A stretch of 9,307 nt of DNA from Chloroflexota bacterium. GTDB taxonomy: Bacteria; Chloroflexota; Dehalococcoidia; SM23-28-2; RBG-16-64-32. Positions 1-5,150 of this stretch are shown piece by piece. The notes beneath the pieces are model-generated. The model was not told the origin of the DNA, did not search any database, and worked only from the letters and a program-made list of their open reading frames with translations. Position 1 is the stretch's first letter. Each line of letters opens with the position of its first letter. Both the position numbers and the translations under genes were made by a program. The DNA lies in contig JADFNQ010000043.1 of the NCBI GenBank assembly GCA_022563285.1, positions 1-9,307 on the forward strand, in the 5' to 3' direction.

Positions 1-44
1 GTAGGGCTTCCGCCCTGACTGCAGGCCTAAAGCCCTGCAGCTAC
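1..44. repeat. Palindromic intergenic repeat (REP-like), two nested hairpins
   Basis: Two hairpins sit side by side. AGGGC (3-7) pairs with GCCCT (12-16) around a 4-base loop, and CTGCAGG (19-25) pairs with CCTGCAG (34-40) around an 8-base loop. An alternative long-range pairing joins AGGGCTT (3-9) to AAGCCCT (30-36), and the ends match as GTAG (1-4) and CTAC (41-44). This compact double palindrome is the style of dispersed REP-like elements. In minus-strand transcripts it would fold just after grpE and could stabilise the 3' end or slow transcription before the next gene. It has no U-tract, so it is not a standard intrinsic terminator. I saw no second copy in the window, so the claim that it is dispersed is inference. 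Confidence 0.5.
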
Positions 45-667
45 GATTGCTGGTCCTCTTTGTTTTTACCTTCCTCTTCCTTCTTCCCGCTTCCCTCTTC
101 CTCTTTCTTCTCCTCCTCTTTCCCCTTCCCCTTGCCCACCACCACCATCGCCGGGCGCAGGACGCGGTCGTACAGCTTGTAGCCGCGCTGCACCTCCGCC
201 AGAACCTTCCCCTCCTCGCCCTCGGCCTGCATCACGGACTCGTGGACGCCGGGGTCGAACTGCTGGCCCTCGGCCTCGATAATGGTGACGCCGGCGTTCT
301 CCAGGAGCAGCATGAGCTTCCGGTGGATCAGGGCAACGCCCTCGAACCAGGTGAGGCCGGCCAGGCGGGCGTCCAGACTACCCAGGGCCCGCTCCAGGTC
401 GTCCAGGATGGGGAGGATGTTGATGACAAGGGCGGCGGAGGCGAAGCGGCGGTTCTCGTCCCGCTCCTGCTCCACGCGCCGCTTATAGTTCTGGAAGTCG
501 GCCTCGGCCCGCTGCCAGTTGCCGAGGTACTTCCGCGCCTCCTCCTTGGCCGCCGCCAGCTGCTCCTCGATAGAGGCTTCGACGGGCTCGGCCGGGGCGG
601 GTTCAGACGGGGCGGCTTCGGCCTCGGGCGGCTCGGCAGGCTCTTTCTTGCGGGGGTTCTCGCTCAT
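41..667 (-). CDS. grpE: Nucleotide exchange factor GrpE
   Basis: GrpE is the cytoplasmic homodimeric exchange factor that releases ADP from the chaperone DnaK (Hsp70). The 208-residue product has an acidic, Pro/Ala/Glu-rich disordered start (1-34), a long coiled-coil helix (about 35-100, with NWQRAEADFQNYKRRVEQE), and the C-terminal beta domain that contacts DnaK, with FDPGVHESVM (137-146) and GYKLYDRVLRPAMVVV (162-177). The family normally ends soon after that point, but here a tail of about 31 residues of almost only Lys, Glu and Gly follows (178-208). The ATG start has a good ribosome binding site (GGAGGA, 673-678, spacing 5). The gene lies 21 bases downstream of hrcA in the same direction, so it should be co-transcribed and under CIRCE/HrcA control. 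dnaK is expected past the left edge. The stop codon lies inside the palindromic repeat at 1-44. Confidence 0.97.
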   Translation of the reverse strand: MSENPRKKEPAEPPEAEAAPSEPAPAEPVEASIEEQLAAAKEEARKYLGNWQRAEADFQNYKRRVEQERDENRRFASAALVINILPILDDLERALGSLDARLAGLTWFEGVALIHRKLMLLLENAGVTIIEAEGQQFDPGVHESVMQAEGEEGKVLAEVQRGYKLYDRVLRPAMVVVGKGKGKEEEKKEEEGSGKKEEEGKNKEDQQS

Positions 668-688
668 CGCGGTCCTCCAAGCGGAGGT

Positions 689-1705
689 CTAGCCGAAGTA
701 GGCGTCCAGGAGCTCCTCCATGATGCCGCTGATGTAGCGCACCATGGAGACGGCCTTGGGGTAGTGCATACGCGTGGGCCCGACGACGCTGATGGTGCCG
801 CGCAGGCTGGAGGGGCCTCCGTAGCGGGAGATGACGATGCTGCACTGCTGCATGGCGTCATCGGGATGCTCGCTGCCGATGATGGCGGTAACCTCCTGGT
901 GGCCGGCCCGCGCCAGGGGTATCGCCTTGGCGAGGTTGGGGCGTCCCAGCAGCTCCATCAGCGCCAGCATACGCTCTCCTTGGGCGAACTCCGGCTCGCG
1001 CAGCATTTCGCGCAGCCCCTCCAGATAGGCCTCTCCGAACGACTCGGCGCCCTCGGACTCCATCAGGTCGAGGGCGGCACGAACGGTCTGCGCCTCCAGG
1101 GATAGGTGCTCGATCTGCATCGCCCGGATCTCATCGACGGCGCGGCCCGCGTACAGCGAGTTGAGCCGCGCGGCCACTTCGTTCAGCTCATCCTGGGATA
1201 GCTGCCGGTCCAACATAAGCGTGTGCTGGAGGACAAGCGTTTCGTTGAGGACGAGGACGAGGAGGGCCACGAAGTCGTGAACGCTTACGAGCTGTAGCCG
1301 GCGCAGGCGGGGCCGGGCGGCGTGAGGGGCGGTAACCACCGAGACGTAGCTCAGACGGGCGGCGAGCACAGCGGCCGCTAGTTGAGCCCATTCAGCCGTC
1401 TCTCCCGCCGCCTGGTGGAACTGGTGCCGTATCGTCTGCTGGACGGCGACCGGCGGCTCCTGCGGCCGCATGAGCGCCTCTACGTAGTAGCGATAGCCCC
1501 TATCGGAAGGGATGCGCCCGGCCGAGGTGTGCGGCTGCACGATGTAGCCGTCCTCCTCCAGCCGCGCCATCTCGTTGCGGATGGTGGCGGAGGAGACGGG
1601 CAGCCCGTAGCGGCGGACGACGGCGCTGGAGGCGACGGGCTGGGCGGAGCGCACGTACTCGTCCACGATGAAGCGCAGGAGCTGCTCTCGTCTCTTGGTA
1701 AGCAT
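689..1705 (-). CDS. hrcA: Heat-inducible transcription repressor HrcA
   Basis: HrcA is the dimeric repressor that binds CIRCE operators and shuts off class I heat-shock genes; in studied bacteria GroEL keeps it active. The 338-residue product has an N-terminal winged helix-turn-helix (about 1-75) with the signature SSATIRNEMARLEEDGY (38-54) and HTSAGRIPSDRGYRYYVEA (59-77), followed by the GAF-like and dimerisation region to the end. I chose the ATG at 1705 because the protein then begins MLTKRREQLLRFIVDEY, as HrcA proteins usually do, and TAAGG (1715-1719) lies 9 bases upstream. An in-frame TTG at 1723 would add six residues but abuts the CIRCE operator and has no clear ribosome binding site. 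Being first in the operon directly behind CIRCE, HrcA should repress its own synthesis together with grpE. Confidence 0.96.
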   Translation of the reverse strand: MLTKRREQLLRFIVDEYVRSAQPVASSAVVRRYGLPVSSATIRNEMARLEEDGYIVQPHTSAGRIPSDRGYRYYVEALMRPQEPPVAVQQTIRHQFHQAAGETAEWAQLAAAVLAARLSYVSVVTAPHAARPRLRRLQLVSVHDFVALLVLVLNETLVLQHTLMLDRQLSQDELNEVAARLNSLYAGRAVDEIRAMQIEHLSLEAQTVRAALDLMESEGAESFGEAYLEGLREMLREPEFAQGERMLALMELLGRPNLAKAIPLARAGHQEVTAIIGSEHPDDAMQQCSIVISRYGGPSSLRGTISVVGPTRMHYPKAVSMVRYISGIMEELLDAYFG

Positions 1706-1723
1706 GTCGATTTGCCTTAGCAA

Positions 1724-1750
1724 TTAGCACTCGCCGGGTGAGAGTGCTAA
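1724..1750. promoter_or_regulatory. CIRCE operator (HrcA binding site)
   Basis: A perfect inverted repeat: TTAGCACTC (1724-1732), a 9-base spacer, and GAGTGCTAA (1742-1750). Both arms match the canonical CIRCE consensus without mismatch. It lies in the predicted 5' leader of hrcA, 18 bases before the ATG and about 10 bases past the -10 box, so bound HrcA would sit on the start of transcription. It is the main regulatory site of the hrcA-grpE operon. Confidence 0.98.
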
Positions 1751-1759
1751 CCGAAGCTC

Positions 1760-1789
1760 AGCGTAGCACCCCCGGCGAGAGGGTGTCAA
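1760..1789 (-). promoter_or_regulatory. Promoter of hrcA-grpE
   Basis: On the minus strand a perfect -35 box TTGACA (1784-1789) is followed after 18 bases by TACGCT (1760-1765). The -10 box is poor (3 of 6) but is preceded by TGC, an extended -10 element. Transcription would begin near 1753, just before CIRCE. Housekeeping-sigma control with repression by HrcA is the expected arrangement. Confidence 0.7.
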
Positions 1790-1811
1790 GAGTGGATCCG
1801 CGGGCGCCGTA

Positions 1812-1841
1812 TTGACCCCCCTCGGCGAAGCTTGCTATACT
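1812..1841 (+). promoter_or_regulatory. Divergent promoter of the small membrane protein and MBL hydrolase
   Basis: TTGACC (1812-1817) and TATACT (1836-1841) are separated by 18 bases, and TGC before the -10 box gives an extended -10. Both boxes match the housekeeping-sigma consensus at five of six positions. Transcription would begin near 1848 and give a leader of about 34 bases before the ATG at 1882. Its -35 box is only 22 bases from the -35 box of the divergent hrcA promoter. Confidence 0.75.
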
Positions 1842-1881
1842 CAGCGCGACTTCCATCTGGAGTGCAAAGGAGTGCCCCGCC

Positions 1882-2034
1882 ATGACAGAAGCGGAACAGG
1901 CGGAACAGGAAGAAGCCCCCCAGAAGAAGGGTGGCAAGAAAAAGAAAGTGTTCTTCCTCCTGGCCCTAGTCGGCGCTATCATCGCTGCCCTCAAATTCCG
2001 GCGTCGTCGCGACTCCTCTGAAGAGGAGGAGTAG
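1882..2034 (+). CDS. Small single-pass membrane protein, 50 residues, function unknown
   Basis: I do not recognise a family. The product begins MTEAEQAEQEEAPQKKGGKK, has a run of lysines (19-22), one hydrophobic segment VFFLLALVGAIIAALKF (23-39), four arginines (40-43), then DSSEEEE at the end. This is the layout of a single-pass membrane protein with a charged tail on each side. Support for the gene is good: ATG with AAAGGAG (1866-1872, spacing 9) and an extended -10 promoter 40 bases upstream. A longer open frame starting at 1812 overlaps it in another frame but begins inside the promoter, so I discard that one. The MBL hydrolase follows 65 bases later with no terminator between, suggesting co-transcription. 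The architecture loosely recalls other tiny membrane proteins ending in an arginine cluster, but that is no evidence of function. Confidence 0.75.
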   Translation: MTEAEQAEQEEAPQKKGGKKKKVFFLLALVGAIIAALKFRRRRDSSEEEE

Positions 2035-2099
2035 ACACCGGTAGGCCTGCCCAGTCCCTTGGTACCTGACCTCGCGTTCCCCGGGAGCGAGCTAGCCTC

Positions 2100-2738
2100 G
2101 TGGAGATAACCTGGCTCGGCCATTCCTGCTTTCGTATTCGAGGCCGCGAAGCCACCGTCCTCACCGACCCCTGCCCTCCCTCCTCCGGCTATACCATCGG
2201 CAAGCCTACCGCGGACATCGTGACCGTCAGCCATTCGCACGAGGACCACTGCTACGTCAAGGCGGTGGCCGGCAAGCCGGTGCTCATCCAGCGGCCGGGG
2301 GAGTACGAGATCCGCGGCGCCTTCGTCACCGGCATCGGTACCTACCACGACGAGCGCCAGGGCGCCACTCACGGCCCCAACGTCTCCTTCGTGGTGGAGA
2401 TGGAGGGCGTCCGCGTCTGCCACCTGGGAGACCTGGGGCATGCGCCGACGTCCGATCAGGTGGAGGAGATAAGCAGCGTGGGAGTGCTGCTGGTCCCTAT
2501 CGGCGGGAACACCACAATCGATGGGGCGACAGCGGCGGAGGTGGTAAGCATCATCGAGCCCGCCATCGTCATCCCGATGCACTACCGCACCGAGGTCACG
2601 AAGAACGAACTGGCCCCCCTGGACCGCTTCTTGACGGAGATGGGCGCCAAGGATTTAGAGCCCCAACCAAAGCTAACAGTAACCCGCAGCACCCTTCCCC
2701 ACGAGACACAGGTTAGGCTGCTGGACTACCGCCGCTAG
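2100..2738 (+). CDS. MBL-fold metallo-hydrolase (UlaG-like, PF13483 type)
   Basis: A 212-residue cytoplasmic metallo-beta-lactamase-fold enzyme without signal peptide. The start VEITWLGHSCFRI is the usual N-terminus of the UlaG-like Zn-dependent hydrolases (COG2220 type). Metal ligands are visible: H45, H47, D49 and H50 in SHSHEDH, D111 in HLGDLGH, and H161 in IPMHYRT; H83 or H91 may be a further ligand. The metal site looks complete, so the protein is probably active. The substrate cannot be read from the sequence, and the UlaG label (ascorbate 6-phosphate lactonase) should not be taken as function since no ascorbate genes are nearby. The start is GTG with a weak, distant GGGAG (2083-2087, 12 bases away). 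CTCGC (2071-2075) could pair with GCGAG (2087-2091) next to this site. The stop overlaps that of the convergent SGNH gene. Confidence 0.9.
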   Translation: MEITWLGHSCFRIRGREATVLTDPCPPSSGYTIGKPTADIVTVSHSHEDHCYVKAVAGKPVLIQRPGEYEIRGAFVTGIGTYHDERQGATHGPNVSFVVEMEGVRVCHLGDLGHAPTSDQVEEISSVGVLLVPIGGNTTIDGATAAEVVSIIEPAIVIPMHYRTEVTKNELAPLDRFLTEMGAKDLEPQPKLTVTRSTLPHETQVRLLDYRR

Positions 2739-3724
2739 CGGCCACGGGCCGCCAGGTAGGCGCCAGCGATAGCCGCCGCCCCCAGCATTGACACCGGTAT
2801 AGCGATCGCTAGCAGGAGGGGCAGGTTGGATCCCTCATCATCCTGCGCGGTCAGCGGTTGCAGGCCTCCCTCACCCAAGGGCGGCCGGCCAAGCTCCTCC
2901 ACCGCCACCGGCATCATCAGGTCCTTAGGTAGAACCGGCTCCCGCCCCTCGATCGCCGCCTGGACAACCTCGGCGATAAGCGCGTGGCCGTCGTCGTTGG
3001 GGTGAAGGTTATCGTCAGCCACGAGCTGCGCGGCGCGACCGCGAAACAGGGGATAGACGCTGGCCAGGTCCGCCCCCAGCTCCGGATCGGAGACCACGCC
3101 CTCCGTTACGCCGTTGATCTCCCGGACGGCGAAGTCCGCTACCTGGTCCTCGGCCCCGCCCCTGCCCGAGAGGGGGCTGTAGAGGTCAAGCACGATGATG
3201 GCAGCCCTGGGGGCCGCTCCCCGTAGACGGCGGAGCACCTCCGTCAGGTTCTCCTCCAGCGTGTCCATCATCTGCTGGAGGAGGACCTGACATTCCGGGC
3301 CGAGCGGATCAGCCAGGCAGGGAGAGTCGGATGTGACCAGGGCCAGCAGGTCGTTGCCGCCGATATCGATGGTGATGATCTCCACGTTATCGTCTGCGGA
3401 GGAGGTGTCTTCCTGGCGCTCGCGGATCTCATTCAGCGCCCGTTCCAGTTGACTGCCGGGCAGGAGCAGATCAGAGCTGGTAGCGCCGGGAACGCCTAAA
3501 TTGACCAGCTCCAGGCCGCGGTCGCGGTAGCGGTCGCTCTTGCGCAGGGCATCGTAGGTGAGGGCGACGTAGCCGCCGCCGGTGGGGTCCGAGGCTCCGA
3601 CGCCGAAGGCGAGAGAGTCGCCGAGGGCGACGTAGGCGGGCGTCTCCTTGGCGGCGGCGGGCGCCGCCGGGGCCAGGAGAGCGAGGAACAGAAGGGCCGC
3701 CAGCAGCGGCAACAGTCTCCGCAT
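2735..3724 (-). CDS. Secreted, C-terminally anchored SGNH/GDSL hydrolase
   Basis: A 329-residue esterase/lipase-type hydrolase that should act outside the membrane. An N-terminal signal peptide (1-25, two arginines, a Leu/Ala core, likely cut near APAAA) precedes the SGNH domain (about 30-260). Its blocks are YVALGDSLAFG with the nucleophile S37, oxyanion-hole G80 in NLGVPGATSS and N124 in IDIGGNDLL, and the catalytic pair D238/H241 in DDNLHPNDDGH. C136 and C145 could form a disulfide. A proline-rich linker leads to a C-terminal membrane helix (about 302-325) and a short basic end (RGR). The substrate is unknown: lipid esters or acetyl groups on envelope glycans are possible. It starts 18 bases after the LysM/M23 peptidase stop and has no recognisable ribosome binding site, so translation is probably coupled to that gene. 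Confidence 0.93.
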   Translation of the reverse strand: MRRLLPLLAALLFLALLAPAAPAAAKETPAYVALGDSLAFGVGASDPTGGGYVALTYDALRKSDRYRDRGLELVNLGVPGATSSDLLLPGSQLERALNEIRERQEDTSSADDNVEIITIDIGGNDLLALVTSDSPCLADPLGPECQVLLQQMMDTLEENLTEVLRRLRGAAPRAAIIVLDLYSPLSGRGGAEDQVADFAVREINGVTEGVVSDPELGADLASVYPLFRGRAAQLVADDNLHPNDDGHALIAEVVQAAIEGREPVLPKDLMMPVAVEELGRPPLGEGGLQPLTAQDDEGSNLPLLLAIAIPVSMLGAAAIAGAYLAARGR

Positions 3725-3742
3725 AAGTTCTATTATCGAATC

Positions 3743-4936
3743 TTAGGGGAGGTAGGCCAGGGGGTCTACCGGCGAGCCACCGATCCACAGCTCGAAGTGG
3801 AGGTGGGCGCCGGTGCAGTAGCCGGTGCAACCGATGGCGCCGATCTGCTCGCCCTGGGCCACGGCCTGGCCCTGTGCAACGTATATCGCCGATAGGTGCG
3901 CGTAGACGGTCTCAGAGCCGTCCCCGTGCCGGATAATTATGTAGCTGCCCAGACCCCAGTCCAGACTGGCCGAGAGGACGACCGTCCCGGAGGCGGCGGC
4001 GACGACTGGGGCACCGTAGCGGCCGAAGGCGTCAATATCGATCGCCAGGTGGTAGGAGCTGCCGCCGCGCGATTCGCCGTAGTACGAGGATAGGGGGCCG
4101 CTGAACGGCCAGACGTAGCCGGTGCTGGCCGGCGGAGGCGGCTCGGGGGCTGGATCGGGCTCCGGCTCGGCCGTGGGCTCCGGCTCTGGGTTGGTGGCCT
4201 CAACGACGGTGACGGCGGCGGGGATGGGCGGCGGCGGCGGGGTAGCACCGGGAAGCACTAGCACCACCCCCTCTAAAACGCTATCCACTGAGGCGATGCC
4301 GTTGGGAACAAAGGCGATGATGCTCTGCACGTCGATCTGATAGAAGGAGGCGATATCAGAGAGGGTGTCGCCCAGCTTCACGTTATAGATGAGGCCGTTG
4401 ACGCTGGGCACCTGGAGCTTCTGTCCCACCAGCAGCAGGTCCGGGTCCTCGTGCAGATCAGCGTTGTTCCAGAGGATGAAATCGACATCGACGCCGTAAG
4501 CGGCGGCGATGGAGGCCAGGGAGTCTCCCGGTTGGACGGTGTAGATGACAAAGGCGGGCTGAGGTTCGGGGGTCGGCTCAGGGGTGGGTTCGGGAGTGGG
4601 CTCCGGAGTGGGCTCTTCTTTCACTTCCGGCTCGGGCTCCGGCTGGGGCTCCGGGTTGACGATGTAGATGCCGGGAGAGGTTGCCAGAACGACGGGCGGT
4701 CGCAGGTAGCCGGCGGAGGAGCTCTCGGCGACGGCCTCCTCAGGGGCAGCATCTACAGAGACGAAGGGGCGGGCCACGTGGCCTAGAGACCCCGTCGCGG
4801 CCAGGACGGCAGCGACGAAGGCGATGAGAAGGAATACTCCGTGCAGGCAGTACCTTCGGTATTCGGTTTGCGGCCTGCCCTCGGTGCGCGGGTCAGAAGC
4901 GCGTTTCTCTCCGCCCCGAGGCCGGCGTGGGGGCAA
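3743..4936 (-). CDS. Membrane-anchored LysM-LysM-M23 peptidase (murein hydrolase type)
   Basis: The protein has 397 residues counted from the TTG at 4936. A basic cytoplasmic segment (1-31) leads to one membrane helix (33-50), then a Pro/Glu linker (95-128), LysM1 (131-177, YTVQPGDSLASIAAAYGV), LysM2 (184-229, YNVKLGDTLSDIASFYQI), a second Pro/Glu linker (232-270) and the M23 zinc endopeptidase domain (about 285-397). M23 residues are intact: H296 and D300 in HLAID, H347 in YAHLS, and H378/H380 in AHLHFE. C370 and C374 may form a disulfide. LysM binds N-acetylglucosamine glycans and M23 domains cut peptidoglycan cross-links, so the predicted job is wall remodelling outside the cytoplasm. The start is uncertain. 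The TTG lies 24 bases from the strong AGGAGG (4961-4966), while an in-frame ATT at 4954 lies 6 bases from it and would add six residues. Confidence 0.93.
   Translation of the reverse strand: MPPRRPRGGEKRASDPRTEGRPQTEYRRYCLHGVFLLIAFVAAVLAATGSLGHVARPFVSVDAAPEEAVAESSSAGYLRPPVVLATSPGIYIVNPEPQPEPEPEVKEEPTPEPTPEPTPEPTPEPQPAFVIYTVQPGDSLASIAAAYGVDVDFILWNNADLHEDPDLLLVGQKLQVPSVNGLIYNVKLGDTLSDIASFYQIDVQSIIAFVPNGIASVDSVLEGVVLVLPGATPPPPPIPAAVTVVEATNPEPEPTAEPEPDPAPEPPPPASTGYVWPFSGPLSSYYGESRGGSSYHLAIDIDAFGRYGAPVVAAASGTVVLSASLDWGLGSYIIIRHGDGSETVYAHLSAIYVAQGQAVAQGEQIGAIGCTGYCTGAHLHFELWIGGSPVDPLAYLP
4569..4616 (-). repeat. Four 12-bp tandem repeats encoding a Pro-Glu-Pro-Thr spacer
   Basis: Four imperfect 12-base units (4569-4580, 4581-4592, 4593-4604, 4605-4616) on the plus strand read GGGGTCGGCTCA, GGGGTGGGTTCG, GGAGTGGGCTCC and GGAGTGGGCTCT. 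They encode the PTPE repeats of the linker between the membrane helix and LysM1. Such in-frame repeats can change in number by slippage and so alter how far the peptidase reaches into the envelope. Confidence 0.8.
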
Positions 4937-5042
4937 CGCGTGCGGTTCCCGAATAACCTACCTCCTGTTTTTCTCCTCCTGTTGCCAAGACAGCACCGTT
5001 AGCGGCGCCGCCTCAGATAGACGTCCTTGATAATCGCGGGTT
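4937..5042 (-). promoter_or_regulatory. 5' leader of the LysM/M23 operon with two purine-rich ribosome binding sites
   Basis: On the minus strand the leader runs from about 5036 to the start codon, roughly 80-100 bases. It contains GCGGCGCCGC, a self-complementary run at 5003-5012, and two Shine-Dalgarno-like runs, AGGAGGAG (4973-4980) and AGGAGG (4961-4966). An in-frame stop (TAG, 4958-4960) follows, so the coding frame cannot begin further upstream. I looked for conserved riboswitch cores that could precede wall hydrolases and did not recognise one. Confidence 0.45.
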
Positions 5043-5072
5043 ATTATACCCTATTTGTCAACTCCTTCACAA
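5043..5072 (-). promoter_or_regulatory. Promoter of the LysM/M23 - SGNH operon
   Basis: A perfect -10 box TATAAT (5043-5048 on the minus strand) lies 18 bases downstream of TTGTGA (5067-5072, 4 of 6 to the consensus). Transcription would start near 5036. A perfect TTGACA at 5056-5061 is only 7 bases from the -10 box and so cannot be its partner. This separates the envelope genes from rho upstream. Confidence 0.65.
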
Positions 5073-5150
5073 ATTGACGCGTTATCGCAGGGGTTTGTAA
5101 CAAGCGCTGGGGCTGGGACTTGGGGAAATATCGGTGAACGCGGGGCCTAT

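Noticed and set aside
47..1105. Long plus-strand open frame of 352 codons opposite grpE and hrcA
   Set aside because: It is antisense to two clearly conserved genes, has low-complexity Leu/Gly/Val composition and no ribosome binding site. It arises from GC-rich codon use on the other strand.
1721..1723. TTG as the start of hrcA
   Set aside because: It directly abuts CIRCE, lacks a clear ribosome binding site, and adds residues not typical of HrcA. The ATG at 1705 fits better.
2035..2099. Terminator or separate promoter between the small protein and the MBL gene
   Set aside because: There is only a 5-bp stem near the MBL start, with no U-tract and no convincing -35/-10 pair.
1758..2582. Minus-strand open frame of 274 codons opposite the MBL gene
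   Set aside because: The plus strand encodes a complete metal-binding hydrolase there; this frame also crosses both divergent promoters.
4955..5042. Riboswitch (for example c-di-AMP type) in the leader of the wall peptidase
   Set aside because: The leader is short and I could not find the conserved core motifs; only a small GC palindrome is present.
5043..5061. Perfect TTGACA next to perfect TATAAT upstream of the LysM/M23 gene
   Set aside because: They are only 7 bases apart, too close to act as one promoter. The -35 box TTGTGA at 18 bases fits better.
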